A DNA stretch of 64,000 nt from an uncultured Pirellulales bacterium (GTDB lineage: Bacteria > Planctomycetota > Planctomycetia > Pirellulales > Thermoguttaceae), in the NCBI GenBank assembly GCA_938015445.1, contig CALLPE010000008.1:1-64000 (forward strand), written 5' to 3'. The position numbers were made by a program, and so were the translations under genes. Positions 26,355 to 35,103 of this stretch are shown piece by piece (position 1 is the stretch's first letter; every line of letters starts with the position of its first letter). The notes beneath the pieces were generated by a model that worked only from the letters and a program-made list of their open reading frames with translations, was not told the DNA's origin and made no database searches.

Positions 26355-29279
26355 ATGGGCGAAAGCGGGTACATATCGCTTCGCGGCGTGCGGGTGCACA
26401 ATCTCCAGGGCGTCGACCTGGACCTGCCGCGCAACAGATTGATCGTGCTGTGCGGGCTGAGCGGCAGCGGGAAGACCAGCCTTGCCCTGGACACCCTGTA
26501 CGCCGAAGGACAGCGGCGCTACATCGAGAGCTTCTCGGCCTACACACGACAGTTCCTCCAGCGACTGGAAAAACCAGAGGCCGAAAGCATCCAAGGCATT
26601 CCCCCAGCCATTGCCGTCACCGGCGACAACGTCAGCCGTTCCAGTCGCTCGACCGTGGGCACAGCCACGGAGATCAACGACTATTTGCGTTTGCTATTGG
26701 CTAAGATTGGTCGGGTATACTGCCTCCGCTGCGGCCGCCAGGTAAGCTGCGACAGTCCGCAAAGCGTGGCTGCGCGGTTAGAGGCCCTGTCGCCGGGCAC
26801 GCGGTTTCTGATCGCTTTTTCGCCACCGCGACCGGCACGCCACAAGCTGACGAAGATGCTAGCCTCGTTGCGCGAGGAGGGATTCGTGCGCGTGGTGCTC
26901 GACGGGCGAACGGTGGACATCGGCGCAACTTCCCCGCCCGCCCAAGCCGCAGGCGCGGAACCTTCCGCGCTGGCCGCAGAGAACCGCGCGGGCGAGGCAA
27001 CCGTTGCCGACTTGCCCACCAGCGGCCCGGCCGCACGCGAGCCGTGGGAGCCGCTGTACGTGATCGTCGATCGCTTGACCGCCGGCACTACCAGTGAAGA
27101 ACGCGTTTGCGACTCGCTGGAAACCGCCTTTCACAAAGGGGCAGGGCGTTGCTGTGTGCTGGTCGAGGGAGAGGCACCGCCTCGAGGTAGCACGATTACC
27201 ATCGACGGGCGGCCGTGGCAAGTGCACAGTTTCAGCCAGCAATTACGCTGCGAGCCGTGCAATTTGGACTATCCTCGACCTGAACCGAGGCTTTACAGCT
27301 TCAATAGCCCACTGGGGGCGTGTCCGACCTGCGAAGGCTTCGGCAACATCATCGACATCGACATGGAGCTGGTGGTGCCCGACCCGAATAAGTCGTTGCG
27401 CGAGGGGGCAATCGCCCCTTGGAACACGCCGGCCTATCAGCACGAATTGGAAGAGTTGCTCGAGCTGGCCAAGGATTACGGCATTCCCACCGATGTGCCC
27501 TTCCGGCAGCTCCGCCGGGAGCATGTCGAGTTGATCATCCGCGGCGTACCGGAGCGGAACTTTGGCGGGCTGCAAGGTTTTTTCACATGGTTGGAGCGGC
27601 GCAAGTACAAAATGCACATCCGCGTGCTGCTGAGCCGCTATCGCTCTTACCGGCCTTGCCCCGATTGCGGCGGCGCCCGGCTGCGCAGCGAGGCGCTGGC
27701 GACTCGCCTGGGCGGACCTGAGTCGGGGCTGAACATGGCCGAACTGTGCGCTTTGAAGGTCAAAGAGGCTTTGGAGTTTCTGGACAAGTTGCAGCTTTCG
27801 CAGTGGGAGCGAACCGTCGGGCGAACCATTCTCGAGCAGCTCAAGGCCCGGCTCCAGTTCATGGACATGGTAGGCCTGGGATATTTGACGCTGGATCGGA
27901 TGTTGCGGACGCTCAGCGGCGGGGAGTTGCGTCGGGTGGCGCTGACGGCCGCACTAGGCTCCAGCTTGGTGAACATGCTGTATGTGCTGGACGAACCATC
28001 GATCGGCCTCCACCCGCGCGACATCGCCCGGCTGCTCGACGCCATCCGCCTATTGCGCGACCGGGGTAACACCGTGGTAGTCGTCGAGCACGAGGAGTCG
28101 ATAATCCGGGCAGCCGACCACGTGGTGGAGATCGGGCCTGGAGCGGGCGAACGCGGCGGACGCATCGTCTTTCAAGGCACACCGGAGGAGATGCGGCGCG
28201 CGGCGGACAGCTTGACCGGACAGTACTTGGCCGGCCGCCGCGGCGCAGGACCGGCACCCCGCCGACGACAGCCCAACCACGGCTGGATCCGCCTGGCCGG
28301 GGCGCGCGGCCACAACTTGAAAAATATCACCGTCGAGTTTCCTCTGGGGCTGCTGTGCGTGGTCACCGGGGTAAGCGGCTCCGGCAAGAGCAGTCTGGTG
28401 CAGGACACGCTTTATCCGGCCCTGTGTCGCCGGCTGCGCAAAGACGCTCCCAAGCCGTTGCCGTACGACGAAGTGCTGGGCGACGGGCAGATCGACGACG
28501 TACTGATGGTCGATCAAAGCCCTATCGGCCGCACGCCGCGCAGCAATCCCGTCACCTACATCAAGGCCTTCGACGAAATCCGCCAGGTGTTCGCCGAGAC
28601 GGTCGATGCCCGCACCCGCAACTACACGCCCGGCCACTTCAGTTTCAACGTCGATGGCGGCCGATGCAGCGTGTGCCAGGGCGACGGCTACTTGCAGATC
28701 GACATGCAGTTTTTGGCCGACGTGTACATGCGCTGCCCGCAGTGCAACGGCGCCCGCTACCGCGACGACATCCTGGAGATCACCTATCGCGGACGAAACA
28801 TCGCCGAGGTGTTGGAAATGACCGTCCGCGAAGCCTTCACCTTCTTCCGCGGACAGCCCAAGGTGCAGGCCCGACTGAAACGACTCATGGACGTGGGCCT
28901 GGACTACCTGCGGCTGGGCCAGCCGGCCAATACGCTCTCGGGCGGCGAAGCCCAGCGGTTGAAGTTGGCCGGGTATATGTCGGCCGCCAAACGCGGTCGC
29001 TGTCTGTTTATACTCGACGAGCCGACGACCGGGCTGCACTTCGCCGATGTAACGCAACTGCTCGATTGCTTCGACGCGCTGCTGGGGGTCGGGCACTCGC
29101 TGATCGTCGTAGAACACAATCTACAGGTGATCAAAGCGGCCGATTACATCATCGACCTAGGGCCTGGCGCCGCCGACGAAGGCGGACAGGTAGTTGCCAA
29201 AGGCACCCCCGAATTGGTCGCCCGCTGCCAGCAATCCGTTACCGCCCAGTTTCTGGCCGAGGCGCTGAAGCGGCGTTGA
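26355..29279 (+). CDS. uvrA: UvrA-family excinuclease ABC subunit A
   Basis: A 974-aa twin-ABC ATPase of nucleotide excision repair; UvrA finds damage and loads UvrB. Walker A loops: GLSGSGKTS (near residue 36) and GVSGSGKSS. Signatures: LSGGELRRVA and LSGGEAQRLK; Walker B: LYVLDEPSIGLH and LFILDEPTTGLH. Zn-binding cysteines: CLRCGRQVSC, CEPCNLDY/CPTCEGFG, CPDCGGARL and CSVCQGDG...CPQCNG. A UvrB-binding-like domain lies between the first two zinc groups. Two positions differ from the usual form. The first signature is LSGGELRRV rather than LSGGEAQRI, and the normally near-invariant RGRKGEH loop is replaced by SPPRPARHK. It may therefore be a paralogue (UvrA2-like), not the only UvrA. GGGAG precedes the ATG. 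Confidence 0.9.
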   Translation: MGESGYISLRGVRVHNLQGVDLDLPRNRLIVLCGLSGSGKTSLALDTLYAEGQRRYIESFSAYTRQFLQRLEKPEAESIQGIPPAIAVTGDNVSRSSRSTVGTATEINDYLRLLLAKIGRVYCLRCGRQVSCDSPQSVAARLEALSPGTRFLIAFSPPRPARHKLTKMLASLREEGFVRVVLDGRTVDIGATSPPAQAAGAEPSALAAENRAGEATVADLPTSGPAAREPWEPLYVIVDRLTAGTTSEERVCDSLETAFHKGAGRCCVLVEGEAPPRGSTITIDGRPWQVHSFSQQLRCEPCNLDYPRPEPRLYSFNSPLGACPTCEGFGNIIDIDMELVVPDPNKSLREGAIAPWNTPAYQHELEELLELAKDYGIPTDVPFRQLRREHVELIIRGVPERNFGGLQGFFTWLERRKYKMHIRVLLSRYRSYRPCPDCGGARLRSEALATRLGGPESGLNMAELCALKVKEALEFLDKLQLSQWERTVGRTILEQLKARLQFMDMVGLGYLTLDRMLRTLSGGELRRVALTAALGSSLVNMLYVLDEPSIGLHPRDIARLLDAIRLLRDRGNTVVVVEHEESIIRAADHVVEIGPGAGERGGRIVFQGTPEEMRRAADSLTGQYLAGRRGAGPAPRRRQPNHGWIRLAGARGHNLKNITVEFPLGLLCVVTGVSGSGKSSLVQDTLYPALCRRLRKDAPKPLPYDEVLGDGQIDDVLMVDQSPIGRTPRSNPVTYIKAFDEIRQVFAETVDARTRNYTPGHFSFNVDGGRCSVCQGDGYLQIDMQFLADVYMRCPQCNGARYRDDILEITYRGRNIAEVLEMTVREAFTFFRGQPKVQARLKRLMDVGLDYLRLGQPANTLSGGEAQRLKLAGYMSAAKRGRCLFILDEPTTGLHFADVTQLLDCFDALLGVGHSLIVVEHNLQVIKAADYIIDLGPGAADEGGQVVAKGTPELVARCQQSVTAQFLAEALKRR

Positions 29280-29595
29280 CTCAGCGTTTACGACCGCAAG
29301 CGGTAGCTACTTCCACCGGACAGGGCATCGGGCTTACACAACCGTGTGTCGCAACGGTGCTTGCACGACGCTGGAGCTTAGTGTGGTAGCACGGCTGGCT
29401 TGTCCGGCCGTGAACATCTGCTGGCACGCACCGCTGCCGCGCGCGGCGAAAAAACCGAAACAGCGGCCATTCCCGTCGCAGCCGCCGGCATTGCTGCGGC
29501 ACAATTGGCGCTGTGGCGCCGGGCGATTATCATGGCTTGATAAAGCGATTGGATCGGCTTGCGGATCGGTTATTTGCCAGGAAGACTGTTGAGCT
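29280..29595. other. Intergenic region uvrA/surE
   Basis: About 315 bp between co-oriented genes. No gene, tRNA, clear terminator or promoter recognised. Confidence 0.45.
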
Positions 29596-30462
29596 GTGCT
29601 GATTTTGCTTACCAACGACGACGGGGTTTACGCACCCGGCCTGGCGGCCATGCGCAGGGAGTTGATGCACCTGGGCGAGGTTTACGTGGTCGCCCCGGCC
29701 ACGGAGCAAAGCGGCGTGGGACATTCGATCACTTACCTCACGCCGCTGATCGTCAAGGAAATCTACGATACCGACCCGGAGGATGGCCGCGAGTACCGCT
29801 GGGGATGGGCAGTAGAAGGTAGTCCTGCCGATTGCGTCAAAATCGGCATCACTACCTTCTGTCCCCGACCGCCGGATCTGGTCGTCAGCGGCATCAACAG
29901 CGGGCTGAACGCGGGTATCAACGTGCTGTACTCCGGCACGGTGGCGGCGGCCATCGAAGGGGCGTTCTTCGGCGTGACCAGCGTAGCCGTGTCGCTGGAG
30001 TACGACGAACATCCACAGTACGCCCGCGCCGCAAGGGTGGCCCGAAAGACCATCGAACTCATCCTGACCCAAAAAGGTCCGGAACCGCAACTTTACAACC
30101 TGAACATCCCCACGGCCGCCTTGAGCGGCAGGCCTGAAATCTGCGTCGCTCCGATGAACGTTGTCCGCTACGAAGACCGCTTCGAGCGGCGCACCGACCC
30201 CTGGGGCCGCGACTATTACTGGCTGAAGGGCGGGCCGCCGGAGAGCGCGCCGGGACACGAGACCGATCTGTCGGCGTTGGCCAAGGGAAAAATCACCATC
30301 ACGCCGCTGGATTACGACATGACCCTCCGCGCGGCGCTGGCAGCCATGCAACAGTGGAACCTGGAACTGCCCGAAGAAGCTTTACAGATCGAGCCGCAGT
30401 GCGAAGGCCGCCGTCCGCTGCTCCGCGCCGCCCGAAGCCGGAGACTGGAATCAAAACAATAA
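29596..30462 (+). CDS. surE: 5'/3'-nucleotidase SurE
   Basis: A metal-dependent phosphatase acting on nucleoside monophosphates, linked to stress and stationary-phase survival. The 288-aa protein opens with LTNDDGVYAPG; Asp8 and Asp9 are metal ligands. SGVGHSIT and VSGINSGLNAG (further metal and phosphate residues), YSGTVAAAIEGAFFG and LDYDMTLR also fit. The length is slightly long (typical 250-270) because of a charged C-terminal tail. The start is GTG at 29596 with AGGA 13 nt upstream, a weak spacing. It does not sit with pcm, the common neighbour of surE in proteobacteria (pcm is 12 kb away). Confidence 0.93.
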   Translation: MLILLTNDDGVYAPGLAAMRRELMHLGEVYVVAPATEQSGVGHSITYLTPLIVKEIYDTDPEDGREYRWGWAVEGSPADCVKIGITTFCPRPPDLVVSGINSGLNAGINVLYSGTVAAAIEGAFFGVTSVAVSLEYDEHPQYARAARVARKTIELILTQKGPEPQLYNLNIPTAALSGRPEICVAPMNVVRYEDRFERRTDPWGRDYYWLKGGPPESAPGHETDLSALAKGKITITPLDYDMTLRAALAAMQQWNLELPEEALQIEPQCEGRRPLLRAARSRRLESKQ

Positions 30463-30557
30463 GCCGCCCAGAGGATACTGATCGTACTTTGTGCGCCAGT
30501 CGGCCTGGCACAGCGTGGTAGCTATAATGGTTTGAGAGGGCGCGCCGGACGGTAGAC

Positions 30558-30597
30558 CGCCGTTTGCCTTCACGACGCGCCGTTTGCACTAACGACG
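30558..30597. repeat. 20-bp tandem duplication upstream of a lipoprotein gene
   Basis: CGCCGTTTGCCTTCACGACG (30558-30577) and CGCCGTTTGCACTAACGACG (30578-30597) match in 17 of 20 positions. The duplication is about 90 bp before the lipoprotein start. Confidence 0.7.
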
Positions 30598-30687
30598 CGC
30601 TGATCAGCGGTCGGTTGCTTGTCTTGGTAGTCACTCGTCACTGCAATGTTTGGTCTTCCCAGTTGTGCATGGTTCGGGGGGAAAACG

Positions 30688-31284
30688 ATGCACTGCAAAC
30701 TTCTCGTAGCGCTATTGTGCCTGGCGATCGTTGCTGGGTGCGGCAAACCGCCGTCGGAGGCCGAGAAACCCCAGGCGACAGCCCAGACCGGGACGGAAGC
30801 CTCAGCGGTTCCACAGACATCGCCTTCGCCGCAGCAGGCGTCCCAGCAGGCGCCGCAGCAGGCGTCGCAGCCGAGCGAAGCGCAAACGCAACCGCCGCAG
30901 ATGGCAACTGCTAAGCCTGCGGCGCAGGACGACTTCCGCCCGCCTATGCCCCCTCAGCCGTCGGGCGAGCCTGCCCGGCCCGGAGTGGGCCAGCTCGGAA
31001 TCGAAATCGCCGATGGTCCGCTGGGCACGCCGGTCAAAGCGCTGTTCGGCGTCCAGGAGTCGCTGGCCTTCATGCGGCTGAAGCAGCCGATGGAGATTTA
31101 CCGCGCCATCTACGGCCATTATCCCAAGTCGCACGAAGAGTTTTTCAAAGAGATTGTCCAGAAGAACAACATCCGCTTGCCCCCCTTGCCGCCAGGAACC
31201 CGATACCTGTACGACGCCCAAATGGCCGCCGAGATGAGCTCGTACGACGTGGACAATCCTCCGCTGCGGGTGGTGAAAGAGTAG
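30688..31284 (+). CDS. Lipoprotein with Gln-rich linker
   Basis: A 198-aa lipoprotein. Signal MHCKLLVALLCLAIVAGC ends in the lipobox IVAGC (Cys18). Residues about 30-75 are low complexity, with repeats of PQQASQQAPQQASQP type, a likely flexible tether. The C-terminal domain (about 115-198) has a helix YRAIYGHYPKSHEEFFKEI and RLPPLPPGTRYLYDAQMA, reminiscent of the loop regions of pseudopilin-like planctomycete proteins. No function can be assigned. GGGGGAAAA gives a strong ribosome site for the ATG at 30688; an upstream in-frame start is not needed. Confidence 0.75.
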   Translation: MHCKLLVALLCLAIVAGCGKPPSEAEKPQATAQTGTEASAVPQTSPSPQQASQQAPQQASQPSEAQTQPPQMATAKPAAQDDFRPPMPPQPSGEPARPGVGQLGIEIADGPLGTPVKALFGVQESLAFMRLKQPMEIYRAIYGHYPKSHEEFFKEIVQKNNIRLPPLPPGTRYLYDAQMAAEMSSYDVDNPPLRVVKE

Positions 31285-31677
31285 CAGCGGACGATATGTT
31301 GCTCTGGGCACGCTACGAATGCCCCGCAGGCTTTTCCGGCAGTGGGGCTATGGACTTGGATTACGGATAACCACTGGCCGGCCAGATACACGGCTGGATA
31401 AGCCACTCGTGCCACCGTGCTGGTGTCCCGCTGGCGCGCGAGCCAGTCGTGCCCCCCGGCCTAGTCACAGCCCACATTCTGCACCGGCGAACGATATGCG
31501 CACCGGCATCTGTTGCGCAATCTGCTTGCAGGCGCCGGCAAGAACATGCGTCTGCCCGTGCAGGTGGAATGCGATTTGCTCTATGTACTGCCGCGTAGTT
31601 ATCATAGAGGCAGGTGGTGGTTTTTGGTCAACTTCCCGCAACCCGCCGATGCCCAAACGCAACAAAGTCGGCAAACT
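31285..31677. other. Intergenic region
   Basis: About 390 bp without a recognised gene or signal. A frame running into it from the next gene (possible start at 31513) lacks a signal peptide and is not favoured. Confidence 0.4.
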
Positions 31678-32229
31678 ATGAAGCAGCATTCAGCGTGTTC
31701 GGCGGTGTACTGGCTGGCGCTTGCCGCAGCGACATCCTTGACGGCAGCGGGTTCGCCGGCCGCTGGCGAAAGCTGGATCTTCAGGCCGTCCACGTACAGT
31801 CATGATCCGATTAGCGGCCAGCGGGTAGCCCAGTTCATGCCCGAACCGGTCTCCTATCGTCGCGAAGACCCTACCTATATGGAAAGCGGCTACCGGCACG
31901 TCCATGCCGGACTGCGCGGCGCCGACGGCAGCTACGATCACACCCATGTGGTGCAGACCTGGGGCTTGGGCTGGCTAATCCGACCCTATGGGGAATGGGA
32001 ATACCCGTACCGGGCCGGTGCCACTCCTTACGGCCCGTGGGGAAATCCTAGCGGTCCCTGGACGCTGCCATACGATTCCTGGTGGAACCCGTATGGGTTG
32101 GGACGGCTGCCTCGCCCGCCTTGGTCGCCGTGGAACGTCTGGCCTTACTGGCCACACACTCCTTATCCGCTTATGCCGGCCCCGACGCCTGCACCAGCGC
32201 CATCCCCTGGGCCTTCCGCCACGCCGTAA
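31678..32229 (+). CDS. Exported Trp/Pro/Tyr-rich protein
   Basis: A 183-aa exported protein of unknown function. The signal peptide covers about residues 1-29 (AAGSPAAGE). The middle part (about 30-90) includes SYRREDPTYMESGYRHVHAG. The last 80 residues are very rich in Trp, Pro, Tyr and Gly in irregular short repeats (PYGPWGNPSGPWTLPYDSWW), and the end is Pro/Ala (PTPAPAPSPGP). Such composition suggests a surface-exposed or coat-like protein. The start at 31678 is selected because it gives a proper signal peptide; its ribosome site is weak. It converges on the hydrolase gene pair. Confidence 0.65.
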   Translation: MKQHSACSAVYWLALAAATSLTAAGSPAAGESWIFRPSTYSHDPISGQRVAQFMPEPVSYRREDPTYMESGYRHVHAGLRGADGSYDHTHVVQTWGLGWLIRPYGEWEYPYRAGATPYGPWGNPSGPWTLPYDSWWNPYGLGRLPRPPWSPWNVWPYWPHTPYPLMPAPTPAPAPSPGPSATP

Positions 32230-32284
32230 GTTACCCGTATCCCGCCAGTGGCAACGATCGCACACTCGCCCGCCCGGCGGCCTG

Positions 32285-33988
32285 CTACAGGCCGGCTTGC
32301 TGGGCGAAGCGGGCCAGTGCGTGGCGGCACTTGGCCTCCAGTGCGTGGCGGATCTGCTCGTTCTTCACGCGGGGCAGCGACCGCTTGGTGAACGCCGAGA
32401 AGTACTCGTGAAAATACCGAGCGTCTTCCGGGGAGCGGATCGGCTGGCCGTCCACCAGCACATAAAAAGGGCTGGTGTGCGCGAAGGCAAAGGCCGGAGA
32501 AAGATTCGGATTGTCGCCCCGTCCCAGACACCGCACCGCGACCCAGCCGCTTCCTGGCGGTACAATACGCTCCTTGCGGCGGACCTCTTCCATGGCCGGC
32601 TGAAGGTCGATCTGCTTCAGCACGCGCCCTTGATGCAAAATGTCGATGCGCGAGATGGGCGCAGCCGAAACCGCATGAATTTCCACGCTCAGCGCAGTTC
32701 CCGAGGCAATCGACAGCTCCGCGCCGGGCAGCCGGCCATCAACGGCAACAAACAGCAGCGGCCGGTTGGTGACGAATGTTCTGCCTTGCTTCAGCGCGGA
32801 AAGCCAATTCTCGATGGTAAACTGGCCCTCGACTTTCGCATATACGCGGTTGTACCCTTTCCACACGCCCACTCCCATGCCAACGTTATCCGTGCCGGCC
32901 GAAGCAGGCAACCGATACCCGCAATTGAGGAATCGATACCACACGCCAAAGTTGCCATTGGTGCCGTCGTGGACCAGACGCTGCCAGAACTCCTCCTCGG
33001 TGCCTCGGTTGGCGATACTGCAATAAGCGTTCTCCAGTACCCCGTACACGTCGATCCAACCGTTGGCCACATACAGCGGGTAGTACCAGATACGCGGTGG
33101 ATCGTGCATGTAAGCGATTGTAGTCGCGCCGGCAGCGTGCATTTGTTCGACCAGAAACGGAGCGCGCACCAGAAACGACGTCCGCAAATCCGATGAGCCG
33201 CCGGGGCGGTCCGGGGTGGCGAAATCCTCCTGCGGCCACGGGTCGTCGCCCAGCCGCAGCTCCACCGGCCGAGGCAAGTTCCATAGGAAGCAATCCCATT
33301 CGATGGCCGGCAGCTCGGTCACCAACAGATGATTGGCGTCGGGCAGTTGCCTTACCTTCTGCCGTGGGCGGTAGCTGAGGTTCACGTCGCCGCAAATCGG
33401 CACGGCGGCTAGGTTCAGGTCTTCGGCCACCATCAGCGCAGCGTCGGGCATCTGATGCAGGTGTTCGTCGGCGCTGTACCAGCCCATAGCCAATGGATCG
33501 ATGAGCCGTCGCAGAGTGTACGTCTTTTCTATAGTTTCTCCGGCCGGTACGGCGATCGTATCGTGTGCCGTGCTGTAGGCCGGACCGTGGGCGACGTCGA
33601 TGTGGGCCGGGCCAGCCGCTATCTCGATGCTGAATGATCCGCTGATGTAGAACCAATCGCCGCACACCGGTTTTGTGCCCTTATATACGGCGCTTTGGCG
33701 CGTGGGGTGCCCAGGCGGACGAACATAGCGCCCAGCGGCGTCGCACAGATGCACGCGCGCCGGCAACAACCGGCCCGATAGGTCCACCACCCGCACCTTC
33801 AACGTTCCCATCGCCGGCTGTTGCTGCGGGGCGACGTGAGCGCCCGCACAGGGGCGGACGCCGACTCCCGTCAACAGCAACGTCCCGGCGCCAAAGGCAG
33901 CCGCACCGGTGATCAGTCGACGGCGGGCTATGCTGGGTTGAGGTATTCCGGAATGCGACACTGGGGAGCCACGACGCGCGGTACTCAT
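32285..33988 (-). CDS. Tat-exported CehA/McbA-type PHP-domain metallohydrolase
   Basis: A 567-aa protein. The N-terminus carries a twin-arginine motif (ARRRLITGAAAFGAGTLLL), so it is probably exported folded by the Tat pathway. A carboxypeptidase-regulatory-like beta domain (about 60-160) precedes a PHP-type metal-binding domain opening with YSADEHLHQ (His-x-His). It continues with PICGDVN and AGTDNVGMGVGVWKGYNR. CehA/McbA-family hydrolases cleave carbamates and amides in some soil bacteria. The family is broad and the substrate here is unknown. The start at 33988 overlaps the stop of the upstream C-N hydrolase gene by 4 bp (ATGA), implying translational coupling and a shared substrate chain. 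Confidence 0.8.
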   Translation of the reverse strand: MSTARRGSPVSHSGIPQPSIARRRLITGAAAFGAGTLLLTGVGVRPCAGAHVAPQQQPAMGTLKVRVVDLSGRLLPARVHLCDAAGRYVRPPGHPTRQSAVYKGTKPVCGDWFYISGSFSIEIAAGPAHIDVAHGPAYSTAHDTIAVPAGETIEKTYTLRRLIDPLAMGWYSADEHLHQMPDAALMVAEDLNLAAVPICGDVNLSYRPRQKVRQLPDANHLLVTELPAIEWDCFLWNLPRPVELRLGDDPWPQEDFATPDRPGGSSDLRTSFLVRAPFLVEQMHAAGATTIAYMHDPPRIWYYPLYVANGWIDVYGVLENAYCSIANRGTEEEFWQRLVHDGTNGNFGVWYRFLNCGYRLPASAGTDNVGMGVGVWKGYNRVYAKVEGQFTIENWLSALKQGRTFVTNRPLLFVAVDGRLPGAELSIASGTALSVEIHAVSAAPISRIDILHQGRVLKQIDLQPAMEEVRRKERIVPPGSGWVAVRCLGRGDNPNLSPAFAFAHTSPFYVLVDGQPIRSPEDARYFHEYFSAFTKRSLPRVKNEQIRHALEAKCRHALARFAQQAGL

Positions 33989-34866
33989 GGCCGGGACCTT
34001 TGCAGATCGAAGTAGCAGACTTGATTCTCGTCTTTGGCCGTGCCTGCTTCTGCGGCGCCAATCAGAAGCGACTTGCCGACCACAGTCTGCGCCAGCACCG
34101 AGCCGTCCGGTCCGGTGACGAGGAACTCGGCGGGATGGACAAACACGATCGCCAGGCCGGTTTCGCGGGAGCGCGCCTGAAGAATCCAGTCGTTCGATTT
34201 CGGACCGAACATCCCCCCGGAAGGACATAGCAAGAACTCTGCTCCCTGCTGCTTCATCTTGGCGGCTATTTCTGGCAACCGACGATCGGCGCAGATCATC
34301 ACTCCTATGCGACCGTAAGGCGTCGCGAACACCGGCGACTGCGTGCCGGGCCGATTGCGCACCAACTCGTGCTCCAAATGCTGCTTGCGATACTTTCCCA
34401 GCAGGCGACCGTCAGGCCCGATCAGCACGGCAGTGTTGTAGCGCGCATCACCGTCGGCCTCCAGCATCCCGGCCACCAAGAGGATTTTCAGCTCGCAGGC
34501 CAGGGCTTGCAGACGTTTGTAGTACGGGCCGTCGGGAATCGGCTCGCCCAGTGCGCGGTACTTTTCGAGGGGAATCGACTTGTCGGCGATCGCATAACCG
34601 TCCAGAAAACATTCGGTCGTGCAAACGATTTGTGCACCGTGCCGGGCCGCCTGGCGGATCATGCCTTCGGCCCGCCGCATGTTGGCTTCCTTGTCGGCCC
34701 GAATCCACTTGAGCACTATGCCGGCGATTCGCACACTTTTATGCTTCGGGGCCGCTTCATCGCCCCGCTGCCCATCCTGTGTGCTCGGCTGGTTGCACCG
34801 CTGCTGGGCAGCCGCCGCCGCACCGACCGCCAGAAGGACCAAGATCCATATCGTCTGCCTTCCCAT
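33985..34866 (-). CDS. Exported carbon-nitrogen hydrolase (nitrilase superfamily)
   Basis: A 293-aa amidase-like enzyme. The catalytic triad is visible: Glu in CTTECFLDGY, Lys in GKYRKQHLE and Cys in GVMICADRRLPE. A hydrophobic N-terminus (IWILVLLAVGAAAAAQQ) indicates export or membrane anchoring, unusual for this mostly cytosolic superfamily but seen in planctomycetes. The start at 34866 is chosen because GGAGG lies about 8 nt upstream. Its end overlaps the start of the PHP hydrolase gene, and the pair may act in sequence on an exported amide or carbamate. The substrate class (N-carbamoyl, aliphatic amide) cannot be fixed. Confidence 0.87.
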   Translation of the reverse strand: MGRQTIWILVLLAVGAAAAAQQRCNQPSTQDGQRGDEAAPKHKSVRIAGIVLKWIRADKEANMRRAEGMIRQAARHGAQIVCTTECFLDGYAIADKSIPLEKYRALGEPIPDGPYYKRLQALACELKILLVAGMLEADGDARYNTAVLIGPDGRLLGKYRKQHLEHELVRNRPGTQSPVFATPYGRIGVMICADRRLPEIAAKMKQQGAEFLLCPSGGMFGPKSNDWILQARSRETGLAIVFVHPAEFLVTGPDGSVLAQTVVGKSLLIGAAEAGTAKDENQVCYFDLQRSRP

Positions 34867-35103
34867 CGCCCATGCCTCCACAATGATCGGCGACACGAAG
34901 CCCTCGCGGGGATTTCACCTGCCCGGTCGTACTGTTAAGTTACAACCCGCCCGGCAGAAGTGCAAAGCCTTCGCCCGAGGCAGACGGATAATTACCGCTC
35001 TTCGTGAACTAGGGCAGTGCGCGATGGGCAGCGCGCTCGGAATTGCTGACCGATAAGTACGTGGCAGGTGCCCCGGCGAACTACGCCATCAACTTTCCGA
35101 AAG

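Noticed and set aside
30523-30528. TATAAT as a promoter -10 box
   Set aside because: No -35 box at the expected distance; the match alone is not enough.
31988-33196. A 402-codon plus-strand frame
   Set aside because: Antisense to the PHP-domain hydrolase, whose signal peptide and motifs are clear.
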